A DNA stretch of 64,000 bases from NCBI GenBank assembly GCA_902779055.1, contig CACZAD010000016.1, positions 42,063-106,062 on the forward strand, in the 5' to 3' direction. This DNA is from Fibrobacter succinogenes. GTDB lineage: Bacteria > Fibrobacterota > Fibrobacteria > Fibrobacterales > Fibrobacteraceae. The translations under genes were made by a program, and so were the position numbers. Below the pieces are notes generated by a model, which searched no databases, had not been told where the DNA came from, and worked only from the letters and a program-made list of their open reading frames with translations. Below are positions 27,295 to 35,400 of this stretch, one piece after another. The first letter of the stretch is position 1. Each line of letters begins with the position of its first letter.

Positions 27295-28686
27295 ATGTAC
27301 AAAAAACAGAACAATCGTTTTTCAGGCCGTACCGCAAGCAACACCATGGGCAACAGGATCGGCAAGCCCCTCACCGGAGGCAAGTTCCACGCTTCCAGAA
27401 AACCCGATTTGAGCAAGGAAGAAAAGGATCGGGAACAGAACGAAGCCAAGAAGGCCGAAAAGCCGGTAGTCCGTCGTATTCTGTCGTTCGACGACATCAA
27501 GGCCCAGGTTTCCGCATGGATGGAAAACGATCGTATCCCTGGAAAATTGCAGGCCTGGTATACCGCCGAAGCGATCCCCGAACACTCCGACTGGAGAATC
27601 CTTAAGGAATTCCGAGGCAAGCAGGAACTGCTCACCATTGACGCCCCGTCCCGCGACATGAAGCCCATCGAACTCGTGAACCGCGTTATGGAACAGCTCC
27701 ACAAAGAACACCTGCACATTTTCAAAAAGGCATTACGCCAAATCTGGTTCCGCGCAACAGGCGACGGCCGCTACGCCATTCTCGTGCAAGTCAACGTCAA
27801 GGGCAAGATTTCGGCACACGGCTACAAGACGTTTGTAAGCTTTGTCGAACGCAGCTGTCCCGAAGTCATCAGCTGCCACCAGATCCAGTGCCTGCCCGAC
27901 CGTCTCTTTGACCCCGCCGATGCGCAAGGCATGAAGGTCGAGTCCAAATGCTCTTACGGAAACGACTTGATGCCGATTGCAGGAACAGGCTTCTGCATGC
28001 ACGTTCTTGACTGGTCGCCGCGCATCAAGGATGCATGGGTCGGACTCCCGCTCCGCATCAAGGATGCCATCCACCCAAATCCCGAAGACCGTTTCTTTGA
28101 ATTCTGCTCCGGTCCGTCTTACGTTTCGGCATCGCTCGCCCCGTGTTTCAAGCAAGTCGAAGCTCTTGACTGTCGCGAATCTGCTATGCAGTCGTCCAAG
28201 ACGAACATCCGCAACTTGGCAACGCCGAACATGCGTTTCCACCGCAGCCACCTGGACGCAAGCTTCATCTCGAAATTCTTCTCGAAGAGCGACAACGCCG
28301 AAGGCCGCTGGACGTTCTACATCAACCTGAACACCAACGACACCATCAATTCGGAACTGGTGCAGACGCTCGCAGGCTCCCGCCCCGAAAGAATCCTCTT
28401 CCAGACTGGGAACCTCGAAACCGCATCCAAGGCCATCAAGGCATTCCGTAACGAAGGCTACATGCTCCGCAAGAACATTCCGCTCTACATGGAACCGGGC
28501 CGCGGTACCTTTGAAATCCTGTTCTTGTTCGTTCCGGACAGAGTCGGCATTTTAGGTCAAAATCCGGCTTTGGCTCACCGCTCCAGGAACATCCAGCGCC
28601 CCAAGGAACGCCTGCAACGTGCGAATACGTCCGAAATTCCGCATTTTGTGCAGAAAGCACCTTCTTTTAAGCAAAGAAAAGGTTAA
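27295..28686 (+). CDS. TrmA/RlmD-like methyltransferase homologue lacking catalytic motifs
   Basis: This 463-residue protein starts 21 nt after the ATPase gene and may share its transcript. The C-terminal half has a Rossmann methyltransferase layout like uracil-5 methyltransferases: motif I region 'RFFEFCSGPSYVSASLAPCF', acidic 'VEALDCRESAMQSSKTNIRN', then a region equivalent to the catalytic loops. At the usual DPPRxG position the sequence reads 'INLNTND', and at the catalytic 'SCNP' position it reads 'FQTGNL', with Gly372 in place of Cys. The nucleophile and proline-rich loop therefore seem lost, suggesting a non-catalytic RNA-binding role or a different chemistry. The N-terminal tail is basic. 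Assignment rests on pattern similarity only. Confidence 0.5.
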   Translation: MYKKQNNRFSGRTASNTMGNRIGKPLTGGKFHASRKPDLSKEEKDREQNEAKKAEKPVVRRILSFDDIKAQVSAWMENDRIPGKLQAWYTAEAIPEHSDWRILKEFRGKQELLTIDAPSRDMKPIELVNRVMEQLHKEHLHIFKKALRQIWFRATGDGRYAILVQVNVKGKISAHGYKTFVSFVERSCPEVISCHQIQCLPDRLFDPADAQGMKVESKCSYGNDLMPIAGTGFCMHVLDWSPRIKDAWVGLPLRIKDAIHPNPEDRFFEFCSGPSYVSASLAPCFKQVEALDCRESAMQSSKTNIRNLATPNMRFHRSHLDASFISKFFSKSDNAEGRWTFYINLNTNDTINSELVQTLAGSRPERILFQTGNLETASKAIKAFRNEGYMLRKNIPLYMEPGRGTFEILFLFVPDRVGILGQNPALAHRSRNIQRPKERLQRANTSEIPHFVQKAPSFKQRKG

Positions 28687-28726
28687 ATTATTGATAACTA
28701 TTTAATTATTTGGCTTAGGGAAAAGT

Positions 28727-29884
28727 ATGCGATTTATTAAATGTGCTTCGCTCTGTCTTGGTCTTTCGGCTCTGATGGCATCCGCTTATGTCGTCAAAAA
28801 AGGAGATACTCTTTGGGATTTGAGTGGTGAATTCTTGAACGATCCGTTCGCTTGGCCGGATCTCTGGGAAAACAACAGGCACATTGAAGACCCGCACTGG
28901 ATCTATCCGGGCGATTCCATCTATTTGGGAGAAGGTATCAAGGATGACGGCTACCGTCTGCCGAAAACCCGCCCCTGCGAAGCCGCTGTCGCCGACTCGA
29001 ACTTGCCCAAAGGCATCAGGTCTGTGGGCTGTGACGAAAGAGATGCCCGTAATGGCGAATTCGAAAACATGCTGGGCAACCTCCGCGACAAGGACAAGAA
29101 GCAGAAGAAGAAAAAGATCGCAGACTCCTACTACTACAAGAAGCGCCCCGCTCCGAAGACCTTCAACGGCTATTACCAGATTCTCGCCCCCGAAATCTAC
29201 ACGCTGGATTCCATCAAGAATGACCAGAGATTCTTCTCTATCCGTTCTGGCGAAAAGAAGGAACCGATCATCCATATTCCCGAATCCGAAGTGGTCGTAG
29301 GCATCGGCCGCAAGACGAACGCCAACATCAAGAAGGGCGACCTCGTCGAAATTCTGGACGCCCGCGCCATCGAAGTCCCGACCAACAAGGGCAAAAGCTT
29401 CGACAACTACGCCCTGGTGAGACTTTCTGGCTATGCAAAGATCACCAGCGTCGGCGATACGCTTTCTAGGGCAAAGATCGTCCAAAGCTTCAAGGAAATC
29501 AAGATGGAACATTCCAAGGCCCGTTTAAAGCAGCCTCTCAACATCTTGAACGTGTCCGGCTATAACGAAGTCCCCGAAGCCAAGGTCGAAGAAATGGCCA
29601 TGATCCGCTACACGATGGATCCGATGCTCATCATCGGCGCCTACGCCTATGTCATGATCGACAAGGGCGACAAGCAGGGATACAGCACCGGGGATGCCAT
29701 CGCCATCTGGGAAGAAGACCATTCTGACGCAGGGCTCCCGCCGAGACTCCTCGGACGCGGCATCATTGCACGGGCCACGGACAACGAATCTACAGTCCTT
29801 GTTCGCGAAGTCTATTCGAACAGCCGTCGTATCGAAATCGGAAACAGGATTTCTATAACCCATAAGGCGAACCTGGCACAGTGA
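28727..29884 (+). CDS. LysM-domain envelope protein
   Basis: This 385-residue protein has a signal peptide ('CASLCLGLSALMASA') directly followed by one LysM motif ('YVVKKGDTLWDLSGEFL', then 'WPDLWENNRHIEDPHWIYPG', residues about 21-70), which binds peptidoglycan. The rest contains a basic linker near 115-130 and beta-rich segments such as 'SEVVVGIGRKTNANIKKGDL' and 'LLGRGIIARATDNESTVLVR'. AGGGAAAA precedes the ATG. The stop TGA overlaps the GTG of a 38-codon membrane-peptide gene (GTGA), and kinase/regulator genes follow, so it may be a wall-attached partner of that system; this is inference. Confidence 0.85.
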   Translation: MRFIKCASLCLGLSALMASAYVVKKGDTLWDLSGEFLNDPFAWPDLWENNRHIEDPHWIYPGDSIYLGEGIKDDGYRLPKTRPCEAAVADSNLPKGIRSVGCDERDARNGEFENMLGNLRDKDKKQKKKKIADSYYYKKRPAPKTFNGYYQILAPEIYTLDSIKNDQRFFSIRSGEKKEPIIHIPESEVVVGIGRKTNANIKKGDLVEILDARAIEVPTNKGKSFDNYALVRLSGYAKITSVGDTLSRAKIVQSFKEIKMEHSKARLKQPLNILNVSGYNEVPEAKVEEMAMIRYTMDPMLIIGAYAYVMIDKGDKQGYSTGDAIAIWEEDHSDAGLPPRLLGRGIIARATDNESTVLVREVYSNSRRIEIGNRISITHKANLAQ

Positions 29885-29997
29885 CTAAGAACTTATTGAT
29901 AATTGTCGGTATTGCAATTTCGATTCTAGCCATCCTTATGGCTGGAAGTGTTCTTATCCTAAACTATCCTGAATTGTCGGCACATATTCCATTTTAA
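29881..29997 (+). CDS. 38-residue single-span membrane peptide
   Basis: The GTG start overlaps the TGA of the LysM gene by 4 nt (GTGA), so translation is probably coupled. The product has a charged start (MTKN), one hydrophobic span ('LLIIVGIAISILAILMAGSV') and a short tail ending 'YPELSAHIPF'. The stop is followed 15 nt later by the histidine-kinase start, with AAGGAAG in between. Its size, topology and position suggest a small accessory factor of the kinase or the LysM protein. No homologue is recognised, and it is below the length most annotation pipelines accept. Confidence 0.5.
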   Translation: MTKNLLIIVGIAISILAILMAGSVLILNYPELSAHIPF

Positions 29998-30012
29998 GGA
30001 AGTGGGCTTCCA

Positions 30013-32061
30013 ATGCGGATTTCTCGTAGCAATCTTCTCTTTCTTTCCTTTTTTGCGGGAGGCATTGTCTTACCGACGGCCATCCTTTCGTTCTTGAGCG
30101 TAAGAAACATCCAGAACGAAGCCTACCTCGCGCAAAAGAACTTTGACGAAAGCACGACGACATTCCGTGAAGAATTCGAATCGACAGTCAGCAAGGAACA
30201 GAACAAGATTTTCCAGGAAATCAAGTCGGCGTCGCTGTACCTTTACGAACAGCCCCACAGCCTCCTGGACTTTGGCAACGCCACGCAGTTCAAGACGGTG
30301 AACGGCATTGAGGCGATGCTCCTGTACAACAAGGGCGTCCTCATCTACCCCGACATTTCGTCCAAGCACTTCTCCAAGACGTCGGACTACTCGAACAGCG
30401 TTGCAAGCTCGTTCGAAAAGATGCTGTTCCGCGAAGAAGTGACATCGGCTATGCCGCAACCGGCTAGCCTCTCCAAATCCGCACGACAGCTCCGTTTCTC
30501 GTTCGATTCCGTAGATGACCAAGTCCAGAACATCCTTGGCCTCATCCGAATTGCCTACAAGACCAAGGACTACGATGAAGCGCTCCGCCTCCTGAACATC
30601 CTCGAAGAACATCCGCACCAGCAGGGATACCTCCACTCTGACCTCACCCGTTCGGTGAACCTGCTCCATTTTGAAATTCTCGTCGCCCAAAAGAAGCACA
30701 AGGAGGCCGAGGACTACACCCTCTCCGTCCTGAACCAGTTCTTGCAAAGCGAATACATCGAGAACCTGCCTTCGGCAAAATTCTTCTTTGAATCGACCAT
30801 CACTCAAATTCTCTCGTTCGAAAGCCTGAGTCAAGAAAAGCGCGAAGCATTCTGGAACCTGCGCGAAAACTTCAACCGACAGCTCGGCTACATGGACATT
30901 TTCTTTAGCAACAAGGATATCGTCCATACGTTACTGAACAAGGAAGTCACTTCCAAGAACGGCATCGACGTCATGAGTGACAGCAAGTCAACGTTCATCA
31001 AGATGAGCTATCCCATCCTTTCGGGCGACCAGGTTGTGCTGGCCAAAGTGAATACCGACGAATACCGCGAACGCATGCGTTCCAAGCTAAAGACGTTGGC
31101 CCAGGGCTGGAAAGGCATCCCTTATTCCGTCACGGAAGGCGCGGACAAGACTCTTATTCTCGGGCACGTTTCGGACAGTTCAGCCGTGCTGACCCAGGTG
31201 AATCTCGACAAGGTCATTTCCTGGACGCTCACCCTTTACGAAAAAGGCATGAACGAAATCAAGAGGGATACGCGCAAGCGAATGTTCCTCATGTACGGGC
31301 TCCTTTCGTTCTCGCTCATCACGGTGCTTCTCGGTTCCATTGTGATGTTCAGGTTCCTGACGCAAGAACACAAGCTCCTCGCCATGAAAGCGAACTTCCT
31401 TTCGAGCGTTTCGCACGAACTCAAGACGCCGCTTACATCCATCAAGATGTTTGCCGAAATGATGGCGCGCGGGCGCGTGCAAAAGGTCGAAAAAATCCAG
31501 GAATATTCAGGGCTTATCGGCAAGGAAGCGACCCGTCTGGAAAACCTCATTGGCGCCATTTTGAACTACACACGTATGGAGAACGGCAAGGGAGCCTTCC
31601 ACTGGGAAAAGCTCGATCTTTCGGCATGCGTCCAAAAAGTTTTTGACAACGTAGAAGACATCGGCGTCGAAAAGGGCCTGATGTTCAATACCAAAATCGA
31701 GCCGGGCCTATACGTAACAGGCGACTACACGGCCCTCTACAGCTTGGTGCAGAACCTTATCGAAAACGCCATCAAGTATACAAACGCTCCGGGCGACATC
31801 ACCATCAGTGTTTCGCCGGACGAAGACAGAGTCGTTTTCTCCGTGACGGATACCGGTGTCGGCATCCCGTCTTCGGAACAAAAAAATATATTTAATGATT
31901 TTTATAGAGTCGGTGACGAAATGACGCGAAGCACAAAGGGATCCGGACTCGGACTTGCCATCGTCAAACGCGTGGCCGAGACTCACCACGCCACAATTTC
32001 GCTCACCAGTAAACCCGGCAAGGGTTCCACCTTTACCGTAAGATTCAAAAAGGCAGAATGA
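30013..32061 (+). CDS. Membrane sensor histidine kinase
   Basis: This 682-residue protein has a first membrane span at about 7-30 ('LFLSFFAGGIVLPTAILSFL') and a large periplasmic sensor region of roughly 385 residues with helical and TPR-like stretches ('DYDEALRLLNILEEHPHQQG'). A second span ('YGLLSFSLITVLLGSIVMF', about 425-445) follows. The HisKA domain carries the phospho-acceptor His468 in 'SSVSHELKTPLTS', and the HATPase domain shows 'NLIENAIKYTN', 'VTDTGVGIPSSEQ' and 'GSGLGLAIVKRV'. Its stop overlaps the start of the response regulator (ATGA), so the two form a coupled two-component pair. The signal is unknown. Confidence 0.93.
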   Translation: MRISRSNLLFLSFFAGGIVLPTAILSFLSVRNIQNEAYLAQKNFDESTTTFREEFESTVSKEQNKIFQEIKSASLYLYEQPHSLLDFGNATQFKTVNGIEAMLLYNKGVLIYPDISSKHFSKTSDYSNSVASSFEKMLFREEVTSAMPQPASLSKSARQLRFSFDSVDDQVQNILGLIRIAYKTKDYDEALRLLNILEEHPHQQGYLHSDLTRSVNLLHFEILVAQKKHKEAEDYTLSVLNQFLQSEYIENLPSAKFFFESTITQILSFESLSQEKREAFWNLRENFNRQLGYMDIFFSNKDIVHTLLNKEVTSKNGIDVMSDSKSTFIKMSYPILSGDQVVLAKVNTDEYRERMRSKLKTLAQGWKGIPYSVTEGADKTLILGHVSDSSAVLTQVNLDKVISWTLTLYEKGMNEIKRDTRKRMFLMYGLLSFSLITVLLGSIVMFRFLTQEHKLLAMKANFLSSVSHELKTPLTSIKMFAEMMARGRVQKVEKIQEYSGLIGKEATRLENLIGAILNYTRMENGKGAFHWEKLDLSACVQKVFDNVEDIGVEKGLMFNTKIEPGLYVTGDYTALYSLVQNLIENAIKYTNAPGDITISVSPDEDRVVFSVTDTGVGIPSSEQKNIFNDFYRVGDEMTRSTKGSGLGLAIVKRVAETHHATISLTSKPGKGSTFTVRFKKAE

Positions 32062-32774
32062 TTATGCAGCAACACAGAATCCTCATCGTGGAAGACGAAG
32101 AAATCATCCGGCTTGGGCTCCAGGACAACTTTGAGCTTGAAAACTACGAAGTCGAAACGGCTTGCGACGGCGAAGAAGCGATCGCCAAGACGGATTCGTT
32201 CCAACCGCACCTGATTTTGCTGGACGTGATGCTCCCCAAGAAGAGCGGTTTTGAAGTCTGCCGATTCATCCGCAAAAAGCACCCGGAATGCATCATCATC
32301 ATGCTTACCGCCAAGACCGAGGAAACAAGCAAGGTCGCAGGGCTGGACATGGGCGCAGACGATTACGTCACCAAGCCGTTCTCCATTCTTGAACTTTTGG
32401 CACGCGTCAAGGCTTTCCTCAGAAGGATCGACCTCCAGAAGCAACCCGCGAAGCAGCTGGCCTCGGTTGACGCCATCGATTTTGCGGACATCCATCTGGA
32501 CTTCAAGAAGTTCATCGCCACAAAAGGCGGCGTTCCGCTCGAACTTTCGACGAGGGAATTCCAGATTCTCAAGTACTTCTGGCAGCGCCGTGGCGAAGTG
32601 GTCTTGCGCGAAGACCTTTTGCAGGATCTCTGGGGTTACACTCCCGAAAACATGCCCTCGACAAGAACGATCGACAACCATATCGTCAACTTGAGGCGCA
32701 AACTCGAAGACGACCAGGCGAATCCGAAAATCATCCTTTCTATCCGTGGAGCGGGCTACAAGTTCGATGCTTAA
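32058..32774 (+). CDS. OmpR-family response regulator
   Basis: This 238-residue protein has a receiver domain with acidic pocket 'IVEDEE', phospho-acceptor Asp56 in 'LILLDVMLPKKSG', Thr in 'MLTAKTEE' and Lys in 'DYVTKPFS'. A C-terminal winged-helix DNA-binding domain follows ('LSTREFQILKYFWQRRGEVV', 'TIDNHIVNLRRKLE', 'ILSIRGAGYKFDA'). It starts inside the kinase stop codon; a second ATG two codons later is possible. Its 3' end overlaps the start of the beta-propeller gene, so regulator and target-like gene are co-translated. Possible binding sites are not identifiable. Confidence 0.95.
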   Translation: MIMQQHRILIVEDEEIIRLGLQDNFELENYEVETACDGEEAIAKTDSFQPHLILLDVMLPKKSGFEVCRFIRKKHPECIIIMLTAKTEETSKVAGLDMGADDYVTKPFSILELLARVKAFLRRIDLQKQPAKQLASVDAIDFADIHLDFKKFIATKGGVPLELSTREFQILKYFWQRRGEVVLREDLLQDLWGYTPENMPSTRTIDNHIVNLRRKLEDDQANPKIILSIRGAGYKFDA

Positions 32775-35298
32775 ATCAAGGCTTACTGAAAACGCAATCT
32801 GCAGGACGTGGATTTTTACAATCCTCGCCCTCTGTTCGCTGTTTTCTAGCCAGACCTTAGCAAGCAAGATGGCCTCCCAGTTGCAAGAAGCCATCTATCT
32901 TTTCGAAATGAAAGGCGAAGTCGACGACGCCATCAGACTCCTCGAAAAAATTTCACGCCAGGGCGATACCGACGACAAGGAATCTGCATTCTTCTATCTC
33001 GGCAAGATTTACGACATGGCGAACAACAAGGCTCAGGCGAATCACTTTTACGCCCGCAGCCAGACCATCACCAAGACGACGAGCAAAGCCTACTGGCTTG
33101 CCAAGCGCGATGCCGCCACAAGTTTTGCCCCGGAAAGGCTTTTGCAGAAGACCATCACGCTCAAGAGCCCTATCCGCAAATTCTTCGACGGAAAGAATGC
33201 GAATATCCTTTTCGAGAACGGCCATATCGCCAAAATCGAACGCGGAAAGCTGACCGAGATTCCATCCGTTCTTGAAGACGGCGACATTCTCCTGCAAATC
33301 GATTCTGACGGGATGTGGTACCAGAACGCCATCCGCGACTCGCTTTTCTACAAGCCGCATAACGCCCCCAACCAAAAGCACGCCTACGGAATCAAGGAAA
33401 TCTCCCAGTTCTACGCAGTCAACGGCGACGCCATCGCAATGACAGACCAGGATCTGTACGTTCTCGACTCCAAGGGAACCATCGTCAAAAGCAAGAACAG
33501 TTTTAGCCAGTGCCAGCTGGGAAAAGAAAAGTTCGGCAATGACACCTACATCGTCAACTGCCCCGACAACGCCCTCCACCTGATTTCATCTACGACGGCA
33601 ACCGAGGTCTCGACCATTGCCCAGTACGACATCATCCAGCAGACATTCGTCAACAAGGACTACATCTATCTAATTTCTGGCAACAACCTTTTCTGCTATT
33701 CGCAACAGAACCACAAGACTCCGCTCTGGAAAACAAATGTCGGCAATGTCGAAAGCATCCAGTCTTTCGAAAACAACATCGTCACGCTAGAAGCCTCCGG
33801 CAAGATCACCCTGTACGACCGCTCTACGGGCGCCATCATCTCGAGCATCCGCGCCAACGCCTCGAACATATATCCGCTAGCGCAAGGAACGCTCGGACTG
33901 TTCTCCAACGAAGGTTCATTCATCACCGTCGACACGCTACTCCATCCCTTATGGAGATTCAGCTTTGCCAAGGCGCCCATCGCGCGCCCCATCGTCAAGA
34001 GCCGATTCATATACATTCCCTCTAGCGACCGTAAGATCTATGCCATCAATGCACATTTTTACGGGCAACGTCCGCTGTATTCCAGCAAGCTCGCCTCGAC
34101 GGCCATGTTCCAGGCAACAAAGGGCTACTGGGACAACATCCCCGCATTGCTGGATTCCATCATCAAAAACGAACCCGGCAACGCCGAAGCGCACTTTCTC
34201 AAAGCTCTGCATTCCGAACGCAAGAACGCCCCCGAAAAAGAGCGCCAAAGAGAATGGGCCGAAGCCGTCCGTCTCTCAATCGGAAACCCGCAAATCGCAG
34301 GCACCATCCTGAGCCACTACAGTAAAGCGATCGGCGCAAGCTTTGCAAGCCTCCTGAACATTTCGCCAAAGACGATGTACCCGCAGTTCCTCGGTTCCAA
34401 AAAGAACCTCTATACGGTGGATCCAGCCACCGAACAGCTCATCTGCATCAATGCCGAGAATGGCGAACAGCGCTGGAGCAAGTACATCGGCAAAATCGGA
34501 AACGCCCCCGTCATCCAGTCCGACGAGAATTCCATTGTCATCTCGACCGGCTACCAGATGAGCGTCTACGACATGAACAAGGAAATGTTCAACAAGCCGT
34601 TGCAACTTCCCGGAAAGGCGTTCAACTTTTTACTCACCAACGACCACATTTATGCCTCCACGTGGAACGGATTCCTGCTCAAGATTTCACGCAGTTCCAA
34701 TAGCGTCATCTGGTCCCGCAAAGTCTACTCCATGCCCTTCTACGCCGTCCGCATGAATCGCTACCTGCAGCTATGCAACCTGGACGGTGAACTCATCCGC
34801 CTCAATGACGACACGGGGCTCGCCATCGAGAACTCCACGAACAAGGTCATGGTCAACATCACTAGCATGGAAGGCCTCGACTCGACACTGGTTCTCGTAT
34901 CCAGCACAAACAAGCTCTTCATACAGAATACCAGGAAAAAGGACTTCAGCCCAACGCAAATCCTTATGGAATACCCCATCATCTCCATGCAGGTGTTCCG
35001 CGACCAAGGCGAAGACAAGATCATCATTTCACTCGCCGACCAGTCCATACTACTTTATTCCAACATCGGCACTCCTCTCTGGAAATTCCAAGGCAAGAAG
35101 TCCATTTTCTCCAAGCCGTTCATTTACGACGGCAAAGCCTGGATCGACCAGGGAAGCGAGCTCATAGCCCTATCGCTCAAAGACGGTAAAGTCGTCAAGA
35201 CATTCAACACGCCCGGCGGAGCAGGAACGCCCTTCATATTGAACCACACCCTGTTCAGTGCCTCTCCGAAACGAATTCTTTACGGTTTTCCGCTATAA
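32767..35298 (+). CDS. PQQ-like beta-propeller envelope protein with TPR-like N-terminus
   Basis: The start is taken at the ATG overlapping the regulator's stop (ATGCTTAA); an upstream in-frame GTG at 32746 is possible. A signal peptide ('TWIFTILALCSLFSSQTLAS') is followed by TPR-like helices ('AIRLLEKISRQGDTDDKESA'). A long run of PQQ-type blades follows: 'NLFCYSQQNHKTPLWKTNVG', 'LICINAENGEQRWSKYIGKI', 'GFLLKISRSSNSVIWSRKVY'. A helical insert near residues 470-530 ('EPGNAEAHFLKALHSERKN') splits the propeller. Such proteins act as periplasmic or outer-membrane scaffolds (BamB-like). Placement after a two-component system suggests a shared envelope function. Confidence 0.75.
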   Translation: MLKSRLTENAICRTWIFTILALCSLFSSQTLASKMASQLQEAIYLFEMKGEVDDAIRLLEKISRQGDTDDKESAFFYLGKIYDMANNKAQANHFYARSQTITKTTSKAYWLAKRDAATSFAPERLLQKTITLKSPIRKFFDGKNANILFENGHIAKIERGKLTEIPSVLEDGDILLQIDSDGMWYQNAIRDSLFYKPHNAPNQKHAYGIKEISQFYAVNGDAIAMTDQDLYVLDSKGTIVKSKNSFSQCQLGKEKFGNDTYIVNCPDNALHLISSTTATEVSTIAQYDIIQQTFVNKDYIYLISGNNLFCYSQQNHKTPLWKTNVGNVESIQSFENNIVTLEASGKITLYDRSTGAIISSIRANASNIYPLAQGTLGLFSNEGSFITVDTLLHPLWRFSFAKAPIARPIVKSRFIYIPSSDRKIYAINAHFYGQRPLYSSKLASTAMFQATKGYWDNIPALLDSIIKNEPGNAEAHFLKALHSERKNAPEKERQREWAEAVRLSIGNPQIAGTILSHYSKAIGASFASLLNISPKTMYPQFLGSKKNLYTVDPATEQLICINAENGEQRWSKYIGKIGNAPVIQSDENSIVISTGYQMSVYDMNKEMFNKPLQLPGKAFNFLLTNDHIYASTWNGFLLKISRSSNSVIWSRKVYSMPFYAVRMNRYLQLCNLDGELIRLNDDTGLAIENSTNKVMVNITSMEGLDSTLVLVSSTNKLFIQNTRKKDFSPTQILMEYPIISMQVFRDQGEDKIIISLADQSILLYSNIGTPLWKFQGKKSIFSKPFIYDGKAWIDQGSELIALSLKDGKVVKTFNTPGGAGTPFILNHTLFSASPKRILYGFPL

Positions 35299-35400
35299 AT
35301 TGGAACCGATTTTGGGGACATCCGTTTCAGTAAACTAAAATTTAGTGGTCATTTTTACAAAAACTCACTACATTTTGCGCATCAAGTTTCAAGGCAATCC

